Source of the DNA: Daedaleopsis sinensis
Lineage: Eukaryota; Basidiomycota; Agaricomycetes; Polyporales; Polyporaceae
Direction: 5' to 3'
DNA length: 64,000 nt
Assembly (NCBI GenBank): GCA_033807695.1
Contig: CM066309.1
Coordinates: forward strand, 3,224,001-3,288,000
The notes beneath the pieces are model-generated. The model saw nothing but the letters and a program-made list of their open reading frames with translations, searched no databases and was not told where the DNA came from. How positions within the stretch are numbered: position 1 is the stretch's first letter; each line of letters begins with the position of its first letter. Of this stretch, positions 34,241 through 46,180 are shown piece after piece. The position numbers were made by a program, and so were the translations under genes.

Positions 34241-34524
34241 ATCAACATCACGTGCCCTCCGTCATAGCGCCGTGCGATCCGAGCAACCCTTGGCTTCAGC
34301 CACCGTGACCGCGGACCGTCCGAGTCCTTTGTTCTCTGCCCCGCTAACCTCGAGGTCGACGTAATCATCATCTAGCAAGAAGGAGCAGCAGGGAGCAGCT
34401 GTTACTTCAGAGAGGTGTGGTAGCCTTGGACAGGATCGGTACGCTACGCTGTCTCCCAATAATGGCTCTCTTCTTAACATGACTACCCATCCACCACCAG
34501 AAATTGCCTTCATAGGTCCTCGCT

Positions 34525-36703
34525 ATGGAACCTATAGAAAACCCTTCGATAACGGACTTGAGAGCGACGTCGTCACGACGAGCAACACCGGTCGGGCGTA
34601 GCCGTCCTCCATCCCCCCGTACCCAACCCCCTCCTATGGATCTCGACCCTGCCAATCTCGAAATTTCCCTACATCCAGATAACCTGTCACCCACTCTATC
34701 TGCCGTACCACAGGATCAGGCTGGCTCAAGTGCTGACCGGCAGCTGAATGTGAGCGACGCACTCAGCTACCTCGACTCCGTCAAGGCCCAGTTTGCGGAG
34801 CAACCGGAGGTGTATAACAAGTTTTTGGACATCATGAAGGATTTCAAGAGCCAGCTGTGAGTGCTGTATCTCTGCGCTCTGCTGAGTCTTCTCTACCCCG
34901 AACGTTCACACCGGGGGCATCGAGCGATGTAACGAGCACTTACGTCGCGGTTACGTCCGGGTCAAACTCCACATGTATCTCTCGTGTGTCGCGGTTCAAC
35001 ATGCTAGAACCATTCAAAATGACCCCGTGTTCTTGTGTTACATCCTGGATACACTTCAAATGTTCAGTGTAACCACGATGTATCCCGGATGGAACACGTT
35101 GACACAAGGAAGTCATATTTGGATTGTAATCACGCTACAATCACAATGTAACGACTCGTTACCTCATTCCACGCCCCTGGAGTTTGACCTATGATCTGCT
35201 AAGAGCGAAATACTACACACTCCCATTTTCTGCACCCTCCATATCCTCACTGGGCAAGGCCAGAATGGTTCCGGTCCGTCCTGAACAAGGCTTACGTCGT
35301 ATTAGTCCTACTGCCCTGTGTTCAGTTTCTGGACCCGAACTAGTCTGGTAGCTAGAGTTGTGACCAGGAATCCAGTCACAAGGCTAGCTGCCAGGCTAGT
35401 TCCAGGAGGAGGGGCATTGCCCGTCGTGTCGTCCACGGAACCGCCTTTGTTTGTTCGGACATCGCGCGCTTAGGGCGATCTCGAGCAAATTCGCGAATCT
35501 GCAGAAGCTCCTCGGGATGAGCTTTTGCAGAATCGCGGATTTTGGATTTTGGACCGTCGAGACGGTTGTACGACGTGGATCTCACTTGTTTCAGTCGTAC
35601 GCCAGCGTGTCAAAAATCGGGTCGGTCAAAGCGGCACTCGAATTTCGACCTCGATGTTGGGTATGGGTACACCACGTCCTCCTCAGTTTTTCTTCATTGA
35701 AAAAAATCGCCCACATCGCGATACACATGCTGATACTTCATGCAGAATCGACACTCCGGGAGTCATCGAACGCGTCTCCAACTTATTTCATGGCCACCCA
35801 GCTCTCATACAGGGATTCAACACCTTCCTCCCCGCCGGATACCGTATCGAGACAGCAGACAATCCCGATCCCAACTACATCACCGTCACCACTCCCGCTG
35901 GAATCACGACCCAGGCCACCAATGCGGCGTTCAAGTACACGGCTGCGAACACCAGATTACCACCTCCTGTAGAGGAGCCGCCAGATCATGATCCGGATAA
36001 GCCCGTACCCCGAGAAATGCTCAAACCTGCGCTCGAATTCGTGCAGAAGATCCGCACCCGATACGCTAACCACCCGGATGTCTACCAGCAATTTCTCCTC
36101 GTACTCGCGGAAGCATCAGCCGACGCGCAGAGCCTGGACGTTCGCCGCATGGAAGAGTTCTCAATAGCATGTTTATCGGCCAAGTATCCCAAAGGAGACA
36201 TGCCGCGCAGAGTGATGAACCTGCTCAAGGACTCTCCCGAACTCATGCGCGATTTCGTGCAGTTCCTCCCCGACGAGCATATGCAGCGCGATGAGCTTGT
36301 GCGTATCGCGAAACTCGAAGACGCCCGGAAGGTCAGTGAATCGAAGTCAAGGAAGGGGGCAGACACGTCCACCGCTGCTACAGCATCGCAGAAGCGGAAG
36401 CGGAAACTAGTCGAGCGCGAGAAGGAGAAGGAGACCGCGCCGAAGGCGAGCTCGAACAAGGTGCGTTGTGTGTGCACTGGCTGGCGACATTGTGCTGAGT
36501 CTCGGGTGGGTGACGCGCGGCAGCGGCAGGGCCCGAGCGGCGATGTCCGTGATGGCTGTGGATTGCCCACCAGAGAATTAAAGCGGGAGATAGGGCGTGC
36601 GCAGAGGCATATAGGTGTCGAGGGCGGGCGCGGATATGGTGGGGGGCGGGCGCGGATATGGTGGGGGGCGGGCGCGGACTCGGAGCAGCAAGCGTGTACA
36701 TAG
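34525..36703 (+). pseudogene. Truncated Sin3 copy A (PAH1 and PAH2 only)
   Basis: Exon 1 (34525-34856) and exon 2 (35746-36460) match exons 1-2 of the full Sin3 gene with the same lengths (332 and 715 bases) and a few substitutions, mostly at the start ([12 protein letters not shown] against [12 protein letters not shown]). They encode the first two paired amphipathic helix domains, which bind repressor tails. After exon 2 the GTGCGT donor is kept, but the rest of Sin3 is missing. Reading through adds about 80 unrelated residues to a TAG at 36701-36703. Intron 1 is 889 bases, against 331 in the other copies. The reading frame is intact, so this may be an expressed short protein; it is listed as a pseudogene because it lacks PAH3 and the HDAC-interaction domain. 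Confidence 0.8.
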
Positions 36704-37931
36704 ACGGGAAATATATTTCTTGGCTACATGTACATCGGGTGCGACGCGGGACTGCGAGGAGTGGGAGGGGAGAGGCTCGGACGGGAGGGAGACTCGGACG
36801 GGAGGGAGACTCGGAGGGGGAGTAGTAGACGGTTCAGAGGAGAGGGAGAGGGAGGCACAGAGCACTCAACGAGTCCGGATTGCGCAGAACTCATAAAACA
36901 CACAGAGACTCGCGCAGCTCGTGCACACAGCCTGCGGATCGCACACGCTCTGCGTCGATAACCTCCCGGCGGTCAGGACACAAGCCGGCGCCTACATGCC
37001 CATTTCCGGACTTGCCTTGCAGCATTTCGCACCGCTCCCGCACCTTCCTTCCTTCCGCCCACCGCTCCCGCACCTTCCTTCCTTCCGCCCACCACCACCG
37101 CCACCTCCGTCGCCGCTGCCTGCCGCTGCTTCCACTGCCCGCCCACACCGCCGTCTCTCCGGTCTCCAGCTGGCTTGCTGCCGCCGCTCTGTCGTCGCCT
37201 TCTAAACTCGGAAACTTGAACGGCGGCCTGCTCGGACTCGGACTCGACTCTCGGACTTGGCCACGTCGCGGACGTCGGAATGGACTGGAATGGAACGAGA
37301 ACGTACCACACTTGACTATCGACGACAGCTTGGCTCCTCTGCCTCGCCGTCTTTGTCTGTCGTCCCCGTCTCGACTCTCGCGTCGACCCCGTCCGAGTCC
37401 CGACTCTTCAAGTTGCACGCCGACGCCACCCTCCCGCCCCCGTTCCACACCCTCGGCCGCCCTCCACGCATCTCGCGACCGCCCCGCACCCGTTGACTGC
37501 TCTGGAACGACAAAGGAACGCACCTGTGGCCCAGAAATGGTCTCGCCCACCGCCCACTGCCCACGCCAACTGCTGCGTCTTCGATCTGCCCCCGAGCGTT
37601 TGACGCGTGACGTCATCGCTCGCTCGACCCGACGCGTCCCCCGGCCTTGCTGTCCACGACGAGACGTCGGTCTCGTCAACGACACCTTCGTATGCAAAGG
37701 TACGTACTCACATACAGTCTGCGCCTAGGTATGACCGCCCTACGCACTTGGCGGACGGCGCAGGTGAGCCATCTCGTACACAAGCCCTGATGCGACAAGT
37801 CAGTCTCGTCTCGTCCGCCGTCAACGTACGTACGTACCTCCTCGCGTCGCCGCTCTGTGACTCCCGGCCATGTCCATAGACCTCGCCGTTCCGGAAGCCC
37901 ACGACTGCCGACGACGTATGTCCCCGGCTGC
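36704..37931. other. Duplicated non-coding DNA of unit A, first part
   Basis: GC-rich DNA shared with unit B (48400-49790). It contains small local duplications absent from B: CGGATATGGTGGGGGGCGGG twice near 36630-36670, and a 30-base CACCGCTCCCGCACCTTCC block twice near 37025-37085. Frames are open on both strands but change between the copies. A CRE-like TGACGTCA lies at about 37608. Confidence 0.5.
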
Positions 37932-39191
37932 GGCGTCATCATCAGGAAATCGGCACAGTACATGGGCATGGATTATCAAGGTGGTAATTATCTGTAATAC
38001 TGGTAGAGACTGGTCATTTGTTGATGAAAGCTGTCAAAGATTCATCTTAGGCTGTAATGCATGCTAGAGGAGACCGTGTGAGTCTGACATGCTCTAGCAT
38101 AAGCCGCCGGCGCTATGATCATGGGTCGTCTCGTACGATCACATTCTAGCACTCACGATGGGCATTATCACCTATGACAGCGTAATACGAGCTGGGGCGG
38201 TGGTCGTTAACCTCAGGGCTTGATTCAGGTAGGCATGGACGATTCACATGGAAGGAAAGACAACGACAAATGACATTCCAACTAGTAGTATATGTAGTGT
38301 ACAGGGATAGTATATAGTAGGTACAACATAATAGACAACGCAGTGTCGACGCCAGTCGCCATCTCGGCCGTGTCCTACCTTAGTCCTTCAGCATGGTGCT
38401 GTCACGTTGACCATGAGCAAAGATTGGGAGGATGCAAATAAGAAGCCGGGACACATACCTGAGTCATGCATCCTCCATGCATTGCCACGTCGTTGTCGTG
38501 CAGGTGCTTCGGAACCAAGAAGGGCTCGATTGACCAGGAAACTAGAACAGCGAGCCCCCATAGATCGAGCAGAAGCCTATCCAGCATAGACAGCAGGTAG
38601 AGTAGAAGCCCCACAGCAGGCAGAGTAGAAGCCCCACAGTAGCACAAGAGAAGCTGCCTAGACACAGAGAACAGTCGAGGGCACATAGAGGGCAGCCGCA
38701 GAGAGAAGTAAGAGGGAGACTTGGGGGACGGTTGCGAGGAGACCAAGTCCGAAGTCGAACATCGGCGTCAATGTGACCCGGAAACTACCGCGTTGATTTA
38801 GGGCAGGCATGATACACTGCACTTTGATGAGCGCTGGCCAGATAGTCCGAAGACACGATCCCGTTATCCTTGGCGCAAATGCACCTGAAGTATGAGGTAG
38901 TACTTACTTACATGAGTGCTACTGCTAGCCTAGTAGTAGCACTTCTGTCTCATAGCTTCAAATCTGTAGAGCTCTATATAATTTAGTCTTGCTTGTGCTT
39001 TAATCTACCATAGATTACCATTAGTCGACGGCCAAGACCACAATTTACCAATTATATGTCCGACACGATCACTCATTACCGTAGATGATCAAGCCCCGAC
39101 GAGCGCTACGGAAGACTATCACTCTCTACCATTGTTCGTAGTAGGTTATCATCCTCTACCGTACAGTGACCATTTTCCTGATGATGTCGCC
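37932..39191. mobile_element. 1.26-kb insertion with short inverted repeats, only in unit A
   Basis: Unit B goes directly from CTGCGGCGTC to GCCGCTCTGCGACTCC (with five extra bases). Unit A has 1.2 kb of AT-rich DNA between them. Its two ends are inverted repeats of 18 bases with one mismatch: GGCGTCATCATCAGGAAA at 37932-37949 and its complement at 39174-39191. No transposase-like frame is seen inside, so it looks like a non-autonomous DNA transposon. The target duplication is unclear. Confidence 0.6.
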
Positions 39192-40329
39192 GCTCTGCGA
39201 CTCCTGGCATTGCGCATAGCATCGAGGTCGTCACTGACCGCGGCTCTGCCGCGACAGCGCCGCGATGCTCTGTACGCTGTCGCCACTACCATGCAGGCGA
39301 GTCCGGGATTGCGGTACGTCCGTAGCCGTCGTCGTCGACCGTGGCTCTGCCGGGGGAGTGCTACGACACCCGTCCGCTGATGGATGTCACCACAGCGCAG
39401 GTGAGTCACTCGCAAGGGGTTCCTGAAGTGCCGGCTTGTCAGTCCTGTCTCAACCACCATCCGCCGCCAAGGTACGCACCAGGCCGCAACGTCGCGCCAC
39501 CACTCTGCGTCTCCCGACTTTGCACAAGGTACGTCCGCGCGGCGCAAACCCCCTCGACGACCGCGGCACTACCGCGATATGGATCCCGCGTCGGATCGCA
39601 CAGGTGAGTCGTCTTGAAAGCGGCCCTGACGTGCAACACGTCAGTCTCATCTCGATCTTCACCCGCTGTCAAAGTATGTCTACTTGGTCGCGATGTCCCT
39701 CGAAGTACGTCGAACGATCTTCACAACGACCGCCGCTCCGCCGCGGAAGCTCTGCAAGATAGCAGGAGCTTCATCGAGGCTCTGGAGTGGCCTCGGAACG
39801 CTCGCAATCGAGTCGGCGGGTGCCATGATGTGAAGCTTCACACTGGGCTGCTTCTTCAGCACCCCAGCAATAACCGTGACGTCGCCAGTGTTCTGTCGCA
39901 CAGAACACCCCGTCTACTCGTGAACGAGCTGCGAACCGTAGAAGGTGAGCCATTGTGATCGCCCGAAATGAACCGCTGACATACCTTTGCCCCGCTGTGC
40001 GTACCCCGGACCACGCGCCCTCTGCGATTCCGTGACACGATGACCGGCATCTCGTGCATTTGCTACGGGGGCACATGTCAGCGGTGTACGTGAGTGAGAG
40101 ATGATAGAAGGCATGTACCAATGTTCTCGTGAGCTCTGTGTGCTTAACGACATGCGACAGAGTGCCTTGCCGTACCTGTTGCCGCCTCGCCATGCCTGGA
40201 CGCGACGCTGCGGGCTGAAAGTGACACAGACGCGTCCTGGACGCGTCTTGTGCCAGAGACACGGCCTGAGCTCGTCGCCGGCGAGCGACCTCTTGAAGAC
40301 AACAAGAGTCAGTACGTGCAAGCACGAAT

Positions 40330-40677
40330 ATGAGCATGAACAATTCTCACCAGGGAGTCTGCACCACACGGCCTCAAAAAAGCACCACCGGGATCTGCCA
40401 CTGTGTCGCTCACACGGCAGGCTCCCGCCGTCGGCGCCGCGTGACAGGACGCTTGACTGCACACCCCGTCAGCGACGAACTCTCCGGCGAGCGAAAGAAC
40501 AAGGTACGTACCTCGCAGATCTCGTCCATGACTCCGCCATGCGTCCTTCATAAACGCGACGACTCGGAGCTACGTCGGGGCGTGTCTCGACGCGTCCTCG
40601 ATGTGTCAGGACGTCCGAGGTTGATAGCCAGGGACGTAGACGCGTCCTCGACGCGTCGACACGCCGAGAATGCTTGA
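40330..40677 (+). CDS. Small hypothetical frame, conserved in both units
   Basis: A frame of 115 codons (MSMNNSHQGVCTTRPQKSTT onward). In unit B (50964-51308) the same frame is open with 114 codons; the length difference is an in-frame loss of three bases, and the substitutions do not break it. Basic and low in structure, with no recognised domain. It may equally be chance survival in a recent duplicate. Confidence 0.2.
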   Translation: MSMNNSHQGVCTTRPQKSTTGICHCVAHTAGSRRRRRVTGRLTAHPVSDELSGERKNKVRTSQISSMTPPCVLHKRDDSELRRGVSRRVLDVSGRPRLIARDVDASSTRRHAENA

Positions 40678-42839
40678 GGAGAGCACCGGCCTCGTTAGTC
40701 CGCCGCCTCGAAGAGCTGGGAGTTAGTCAGTACGGTGTGCAGCTGCGTAGTAGTGAGTGAGCACACTCACGAGAGCTGGTGGGCAGACAACGACGACTGC
40801 CGTGTCGTGTCCTCATGCTCGCTGAGGTGGGGGGGAAGGTACGTGTTCGAGGGAGGGGCATCCATGAGGGAGCTGGTCGTGGGGGTACCGGTCGTAGCGT
40901 AGGTGAGAGTGTGTAGTACGTAGAGAAGGGGGAATAACACCCGATGGAGTGGCCCGAGTGTCCAGTTTACGTACCCGGAACACTGTTCGCACGCGCGCAC
41001 AATGCGGGTCGAGACTCTCCACGCCGCTGAGCGTTCCCACTCGGCGGAACGGTCCAAAAGTATCCATCATCTACATGCAAACAATACATGCATGCTGGGG
41101 ACTTTGATAGCTAGCAGCACCCTAATCTTTGTGTGCCCATGAATATTTACTGTACAGAATGCATTTCTCCAGCTGAGTAGGTTTGTAGCCTCACGCCCGG
41201 TCACAAAAATGAGGAAACGTGGTCCCTGTTTCAAGTGGCTAAATCTAGCAAGAAGCACCGCGTAAAAAGTTCAGAACATTCTTGCCTGGAGCTCAGCTTG
41301 ACGTGACTATGGCTATCCCCGGGTTGCTCGCATAATTCTGTGAGTAAGTCTCACTGATCAGCAGCAGTACTGCCTGCACACACTGCATGATGATGTCTCC
41401 AGCCTTGGGAGCAGTACTCGACGGCCAGGGGGGACGGACGGACTGTGTGCACGGACGGGCACATGGGTCTCGACCGTGCCCGGGAATGCCGAGTCTAGAA
41501 AGCGCCGCCCATCAGGCGGATAGTACGCCTGTTCGCGTGCGCCAGCAGGGTCCGTGAGACGGACGTATGCCATCTCGGGAATTGACGTCAATGTTCGCAT
41601 GGTGCGGCGAACTTGCATATTTTTGCAAGCGAACGGAGGATTCTGCGGTATTGATGCACGGTCGACAGTTTATCGGGATTCAGCAAGTCATTTGAGACCT
41701 GTATATACTGTGTAGAAGTCTATGTGTAACTGGAGTGTAGTCAGACTAGTGTCACTACTTCAGTGTATGGAATGTGAGCTTCAAGTTGAAGCTTAGAAGT
41801 TCGGAATTTGAAGTTATATCAGTTATATTAAGGCTGTGGCAGCTTGATCTCTAGATATTGTCTAGCTACAGGTCTGTGCCCGGGCAGGCTTATACAGCCG
41901 TCTTCGAGCACTCTAGAGTGCGGCGCGAGCGTGGGCAACGGGGGAACGACGGAGGTCGGGAAGCGGCGGGGATGAGCGTCACAGGCAAGCCGCGAGAACG
42001 GCTGTCTAAATCCGGACAGCCATACTCAACGCCGGGCGTCACCTTTCTCCGCCTTCCTCCGCCGATCTACACCAAAAACCCGACATAGCACACTCAATAG
42101 AACAGACTCCGAGGGCAGAGCTTAACGATTCGACCATGTTTGAGATTGAGAAGCTGATACCATGAAGAGCTGCTCTCTCCTTCATGTAAGTCCTGAGGTA
42201 TTGTGTTTAAGCTCGGAAACTCGAGATTTTTGATCAATAGATGATTTCGACAGATACATAAGCATCCTACTGATTACACAGTGACCCATGGGAGGCTTTC
42301 CAGTATGGTATATCTGACATACATCTTTTATCCCACTCTAGGTCCCCCGAAATGAGTAGGAACCTCGGAAACGGCGTTATCCACGCGGGACCCTCTCCTC
42401 GAGCCCCTTCCGGCCCAATTTTCGACGGCGGCGCGACGAGAACTGCCTCAGCCTTTAGCCGAGCGCCTGCGCCACTAGGCGATGACAGCTGAGAAGCTTC
42501 CAGGCTCCTGCCTGCTCGGAACCTGCACCATTTCTGTACACACGCGCAGGGTCCCCCTCTTCCCGTCTCCTCATCCTCCGTGTCGAGTTCTGGTTGGTCC
42601 CCCGCGCCCGGGACCCCCGGAGCATGCGTGAGAAGTGCGTGCTCTCACTTCCACACGGTCCGGTCCAGTGACCGTGGGGGCTGCGCACAGACCAGGCTCG
42701 AGAGGTACAAGTACCTCGCAACCTCGTCGAGTCTGGCCAGTGCCACTCACTCTCCTCCCCATCTTCGAGTGCACCCTCCCCCCTCCCCTCCCCTCCCCTC
42801 TCCCGCTCTCTCTATCGTACCCATGAACCTACTATACTG

Positions 42840-44360
42840 CATGTAGCTCGACCTGACCGCCTCTTCACATCCTGTTCTCGTCAACATCACTCCGACCGAC
42901 ACCCTCCGATTCATCCCACCCGGGCCGTCCGCCCTCGCTTTCCCCGCACGTCGAGCGTGTCTGCGTAGACAGCCTATCTCAGGCGACGCTTCCCTCGTCC
43001 CTCACTTACCGCTCACCCACAGTGGACACCGACCGCATCCGAGTGCACATCGGTGAGCAAATCCCGTTCCAGCCGTGGCACATCCTGTCCCGGCACTAGG
43101 CTTTGACTGACCTCACTTTATGTTTCTAGCTTCTCGCGTGATCACCCGACGGACTGAATGGCACAGTACATGCAGACTGTATTGATATCTGCGCGCTTAC
43201 TGACATCGTTTCGCTCTTTTGCAGGGTAGCAGCCACACAGTCGGTCCTGCGGCTCGAAGCCTCGCGCCCCGACGAGACCGCGATTCGAGGTACGTAGCTT
43301 TCACTTTCGCTGCACATCAACTCTAATGCTGACTACTATCTACTCTAGATTGCGTGTCACGTTCCGTTCGTACGCGACCGGAGAGCTGTTCCTACTCACA
43401 GCTACCGGCCCGCCGTGCCATGCTACAGGTGAGTTCGATCGAGCCATGGCACTAGATCTCAGCCTCCGAGTCGTGTTCTCGCTGACACTCACGCACACAG
43501 GAGATCGCGGTCGCGTCGCTGACTCGTACCTTAGGTGTGCAAGTCTCGCGTGTCCGCCTCTGCGCGCGGCGTGCTGACTTCCGCCGGACCCCCGTATGTT
43601 TGCAGGCCGATACTCCGTCGCGCCCGCGCATTGCGCCTTCGCCTCGCTCCAAATGCTAACAGCTCCATTTAGATCCACATGCGCGGTCCCGCAGGGCCAT
43701 GACAAATTAGGTATGTCTGTCCGATATCTGTGTCCCCAGCTCCGGCCCGTCAGTGTGCTGACCTCACTGTCAGTGTCAATTTCGGACGGCTACTGGCGTG
43801 CTAGAATACTCGTATTGGACGGTCTATGTACGGACAGTCAAGATCGATTTCACTGCGCACGTATGGGCGACCGGCTCGGGGAGGGTACATACCTCCCACT
43901 ATATCCACTTGAATCCCGGCTAACGAACACTCTCGTGTAGGTTCACCGTCTTGCACTGTGCCTGTGCGGCACCGGGCCCTCGATCGCGCCAGACTCGTCC
44001 GCATCTCGTTCCCAGCTCGGCACACACGAGGTCAGCAGCCGCCTCGTCTCCCGCCCGTCCCGACGCATGCTGACCCACTGGCACCCCTCTCAGACGCCAT
44101 CTCAGACATCTCGACCACGCCCGACTCGTACTTGAACGCCCGCGAACCCGACTGTGTGCGTACATGCCGCCCCCGCCCCCGCCCCCGCCTGCTGACTTTA
44201 GCACTTCCTGACAGCCCGCCCGTAGACTCGGTGCAGGCCCGGCCGTCCGCCTCGCCGCTCGAGCAGGCGGCCCGTCCGTCTCGTACGCGTCCGGGGAGCC
44301 CTGCACGCTGCTGCTAGAGCAGGAGCCCGGAGACCGGCGGCGCACTCTGGACCCCGGCTC
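42840..44360 (+). other. Possible multi-exon gene of unknown function (unit A)
   Basis: Several short stretches have protein-like composition and are bordered by plausible splice sites on the plus strand: VLVNITPTDTLRFIPPGPSA (about 42880-42940), VDTDRIRVHI (43021-43051, followed by GTGAGC), VAATQSVLRLEASRPDETAI (about 43228-43290, followed by GTACGT) and EIAVASLTRTL (43501-43533). A continuous frame could not be assembled. The copy in unit B (53455-55000) is almost the same. Confidence 0.25.
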
Positions 44361-45459
44361 TCGGGAACGCGCCCTTCTCCGCACGGACACCGTGACGCAT
44401 GTGCACGCTGTGCTGCGACTTCGGACCGACCGTCGCGGCTGGCAGAGGGCAGGGGGAAGCCGCCGAAAGTCGGTCGACACAGAGCTGCCATTCCGGTTGA
44501 ACCAAGATAGTACACAGTAGATACACGTACGGTACTGCGCCGCCGCCCGCCCGCCGCCCGCCGACCCGTCGTTCCTGTTCCCCAGCAGCACTCGCCGCTC
44601 GCACAGGCGGGCACGGCAGTCTGGCACGCGTCCCGCCGCCGTGCACGCGGCAGCGACGGCTGCGCCCCAGCGACCGGCTTGCGAATGCGGACGTCCGCGA
44701 CGCTGCGGCGTCCGAGCACTCCTACCACGTGCTCGCGGCGGGGACGTCGCCGTGCTGTCCCTCGCCCGCTGGGACTGCACACGAGGAGCGGCAGCAGCTC
44801 CCTTGCGTCGGGGTGCCCCGACGCGTCGCACGCCTCCCGCGGACGGCCGCGGCGTGCGCCCTCCACGGACGGGACCGTGCCGTGCACACGTCTGAGACGT
44901 CCCGCAGCCTAGAGATAAGTCCTGCGTGAGATATGTGTCGGATACATCGGTGTTGCGCGGGGATGCGCACCTTTTGGGCTCCCGCGCGACGAGCTCGCGT
45001 CTGGGATCGGCGGGGACGGCCTGCCCGTGCGCTGGGCGTGCGCCTGTGAGGAACACGGGAGTCCCCAGGGTGGGGCGGGGCGGGGCGGGGCGGGGCGCCG
45101 TTCGCGAGATCGGCCTTGCCTTGCCGCCTGCCCCCCGCGCGAACGTCGTGCGCCGCGTGCTCGGCGGCCCGGAGAGCTTCGGAGACGCGTGCACGACGTT
45201 CGCGTGGGGTATCCGTGTCGAGAACAGCTGCGCCCGCCGCCCGAGACCGGCCCAGTCGAGAGATCGGCTGGGCCAGTTTTGGAGGGGCGCATGGGCCGAT
45301 TTTGAGAAGTGCTCTGCCGGGCCTGAGAACGCGTCGTACACGGCGTGCATAGATGTCGTACGCAATGTGTATGAGTCGCGCGGGGCGGGGCGGCGCCGTT
45401 CGGGCTGGAGAGGGGGCTCACCTCATATGCACATGAAATCGCTGCAAAGTCGGATTTTG

Positions 45460-46180
45460 AGATGTTGTCTGATCGGGATGGGAGTGGGCGCGTTCGATGC
45501 GGAACGTTCAGTACGTTCTGATGATACGCGTTAGCTCGCGTACGGATGAGAGACGAGAACGTTATGTCGGTATTGGTGACGTACCAACTTGGGATGGGGG
45601 TGCTGCTGTCGAGTACGACGGCGAGGAGCGTTGGCACACGTCGTCCGGGAGTCGTCTAAGGACGTATTGACTGGAACATCAGAACTCCGGGCGGATGAGA
45701 CAGAGACGGTGGGGGACGAGTCGGCGGGGGTTGAACAGTAATGAAATCGACAATTTTGCGTCAATCTTCAAAGTTGTCGGTTCGAGGCGCGACCGGGCGG
45801 GTTGGATGCGGAGTGTTCAGTGGGTCGCTCTGATATGCGTTAGCACGCGAACGGATGAGAAACGGGCTCGGAGCGTCGGAGTTCGTGACGTACCATGCGA
45901 AGTTCCGGGTGCGGTCGTGAAACACGACAGCCGGCAGCGCCGGCACATGTCGTTCGAGAGTCGTGCGAGCGCGTGTTGACTGGAGCAGTCGAGCTCCGGA
46001 CGGTTGGGAGAGGTACGGCGACGGAGGAGTCAGACGGGTGGGGAGTAGCCAGTTTCTCGACGATTTCCAAAGTCGCCGGATCGAGGCGGGGCCGGGCGCG
46101 TTCGACGCGGACCGTTCAAGGCAATCTAACGATACGTATCAGCATGTGGACGGACAAGGACTGAGGGAGCAGTCGCGGAT
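45460..46180. repeat. Degenerate tandem array, about 2.3 units of roughly 310 bases
   Basis: The motif GTTCGATGCGGA..GTTCA, followed by a CGCG(T/A)ACGGATGAGA stretch, recurs near 45490, 45804 and 46102. A second motif, AGTCGT(C/G)..GACTGGA, recurs near 45650 and 45960. The same array is in unit B (56120-56800), so it existed before the duplication. Confidence 0.6.

Noticed and set aside
43920..45365. A 481-codon antisense frame in the GC-rich duplicated region
   Set aside because: In unit B the matching frame (54553-55788) is interrupted and joined differently by indels of 2, 7 and 10 bases, so the frame is not conserved. GC-rich DNA without stops explains its length.
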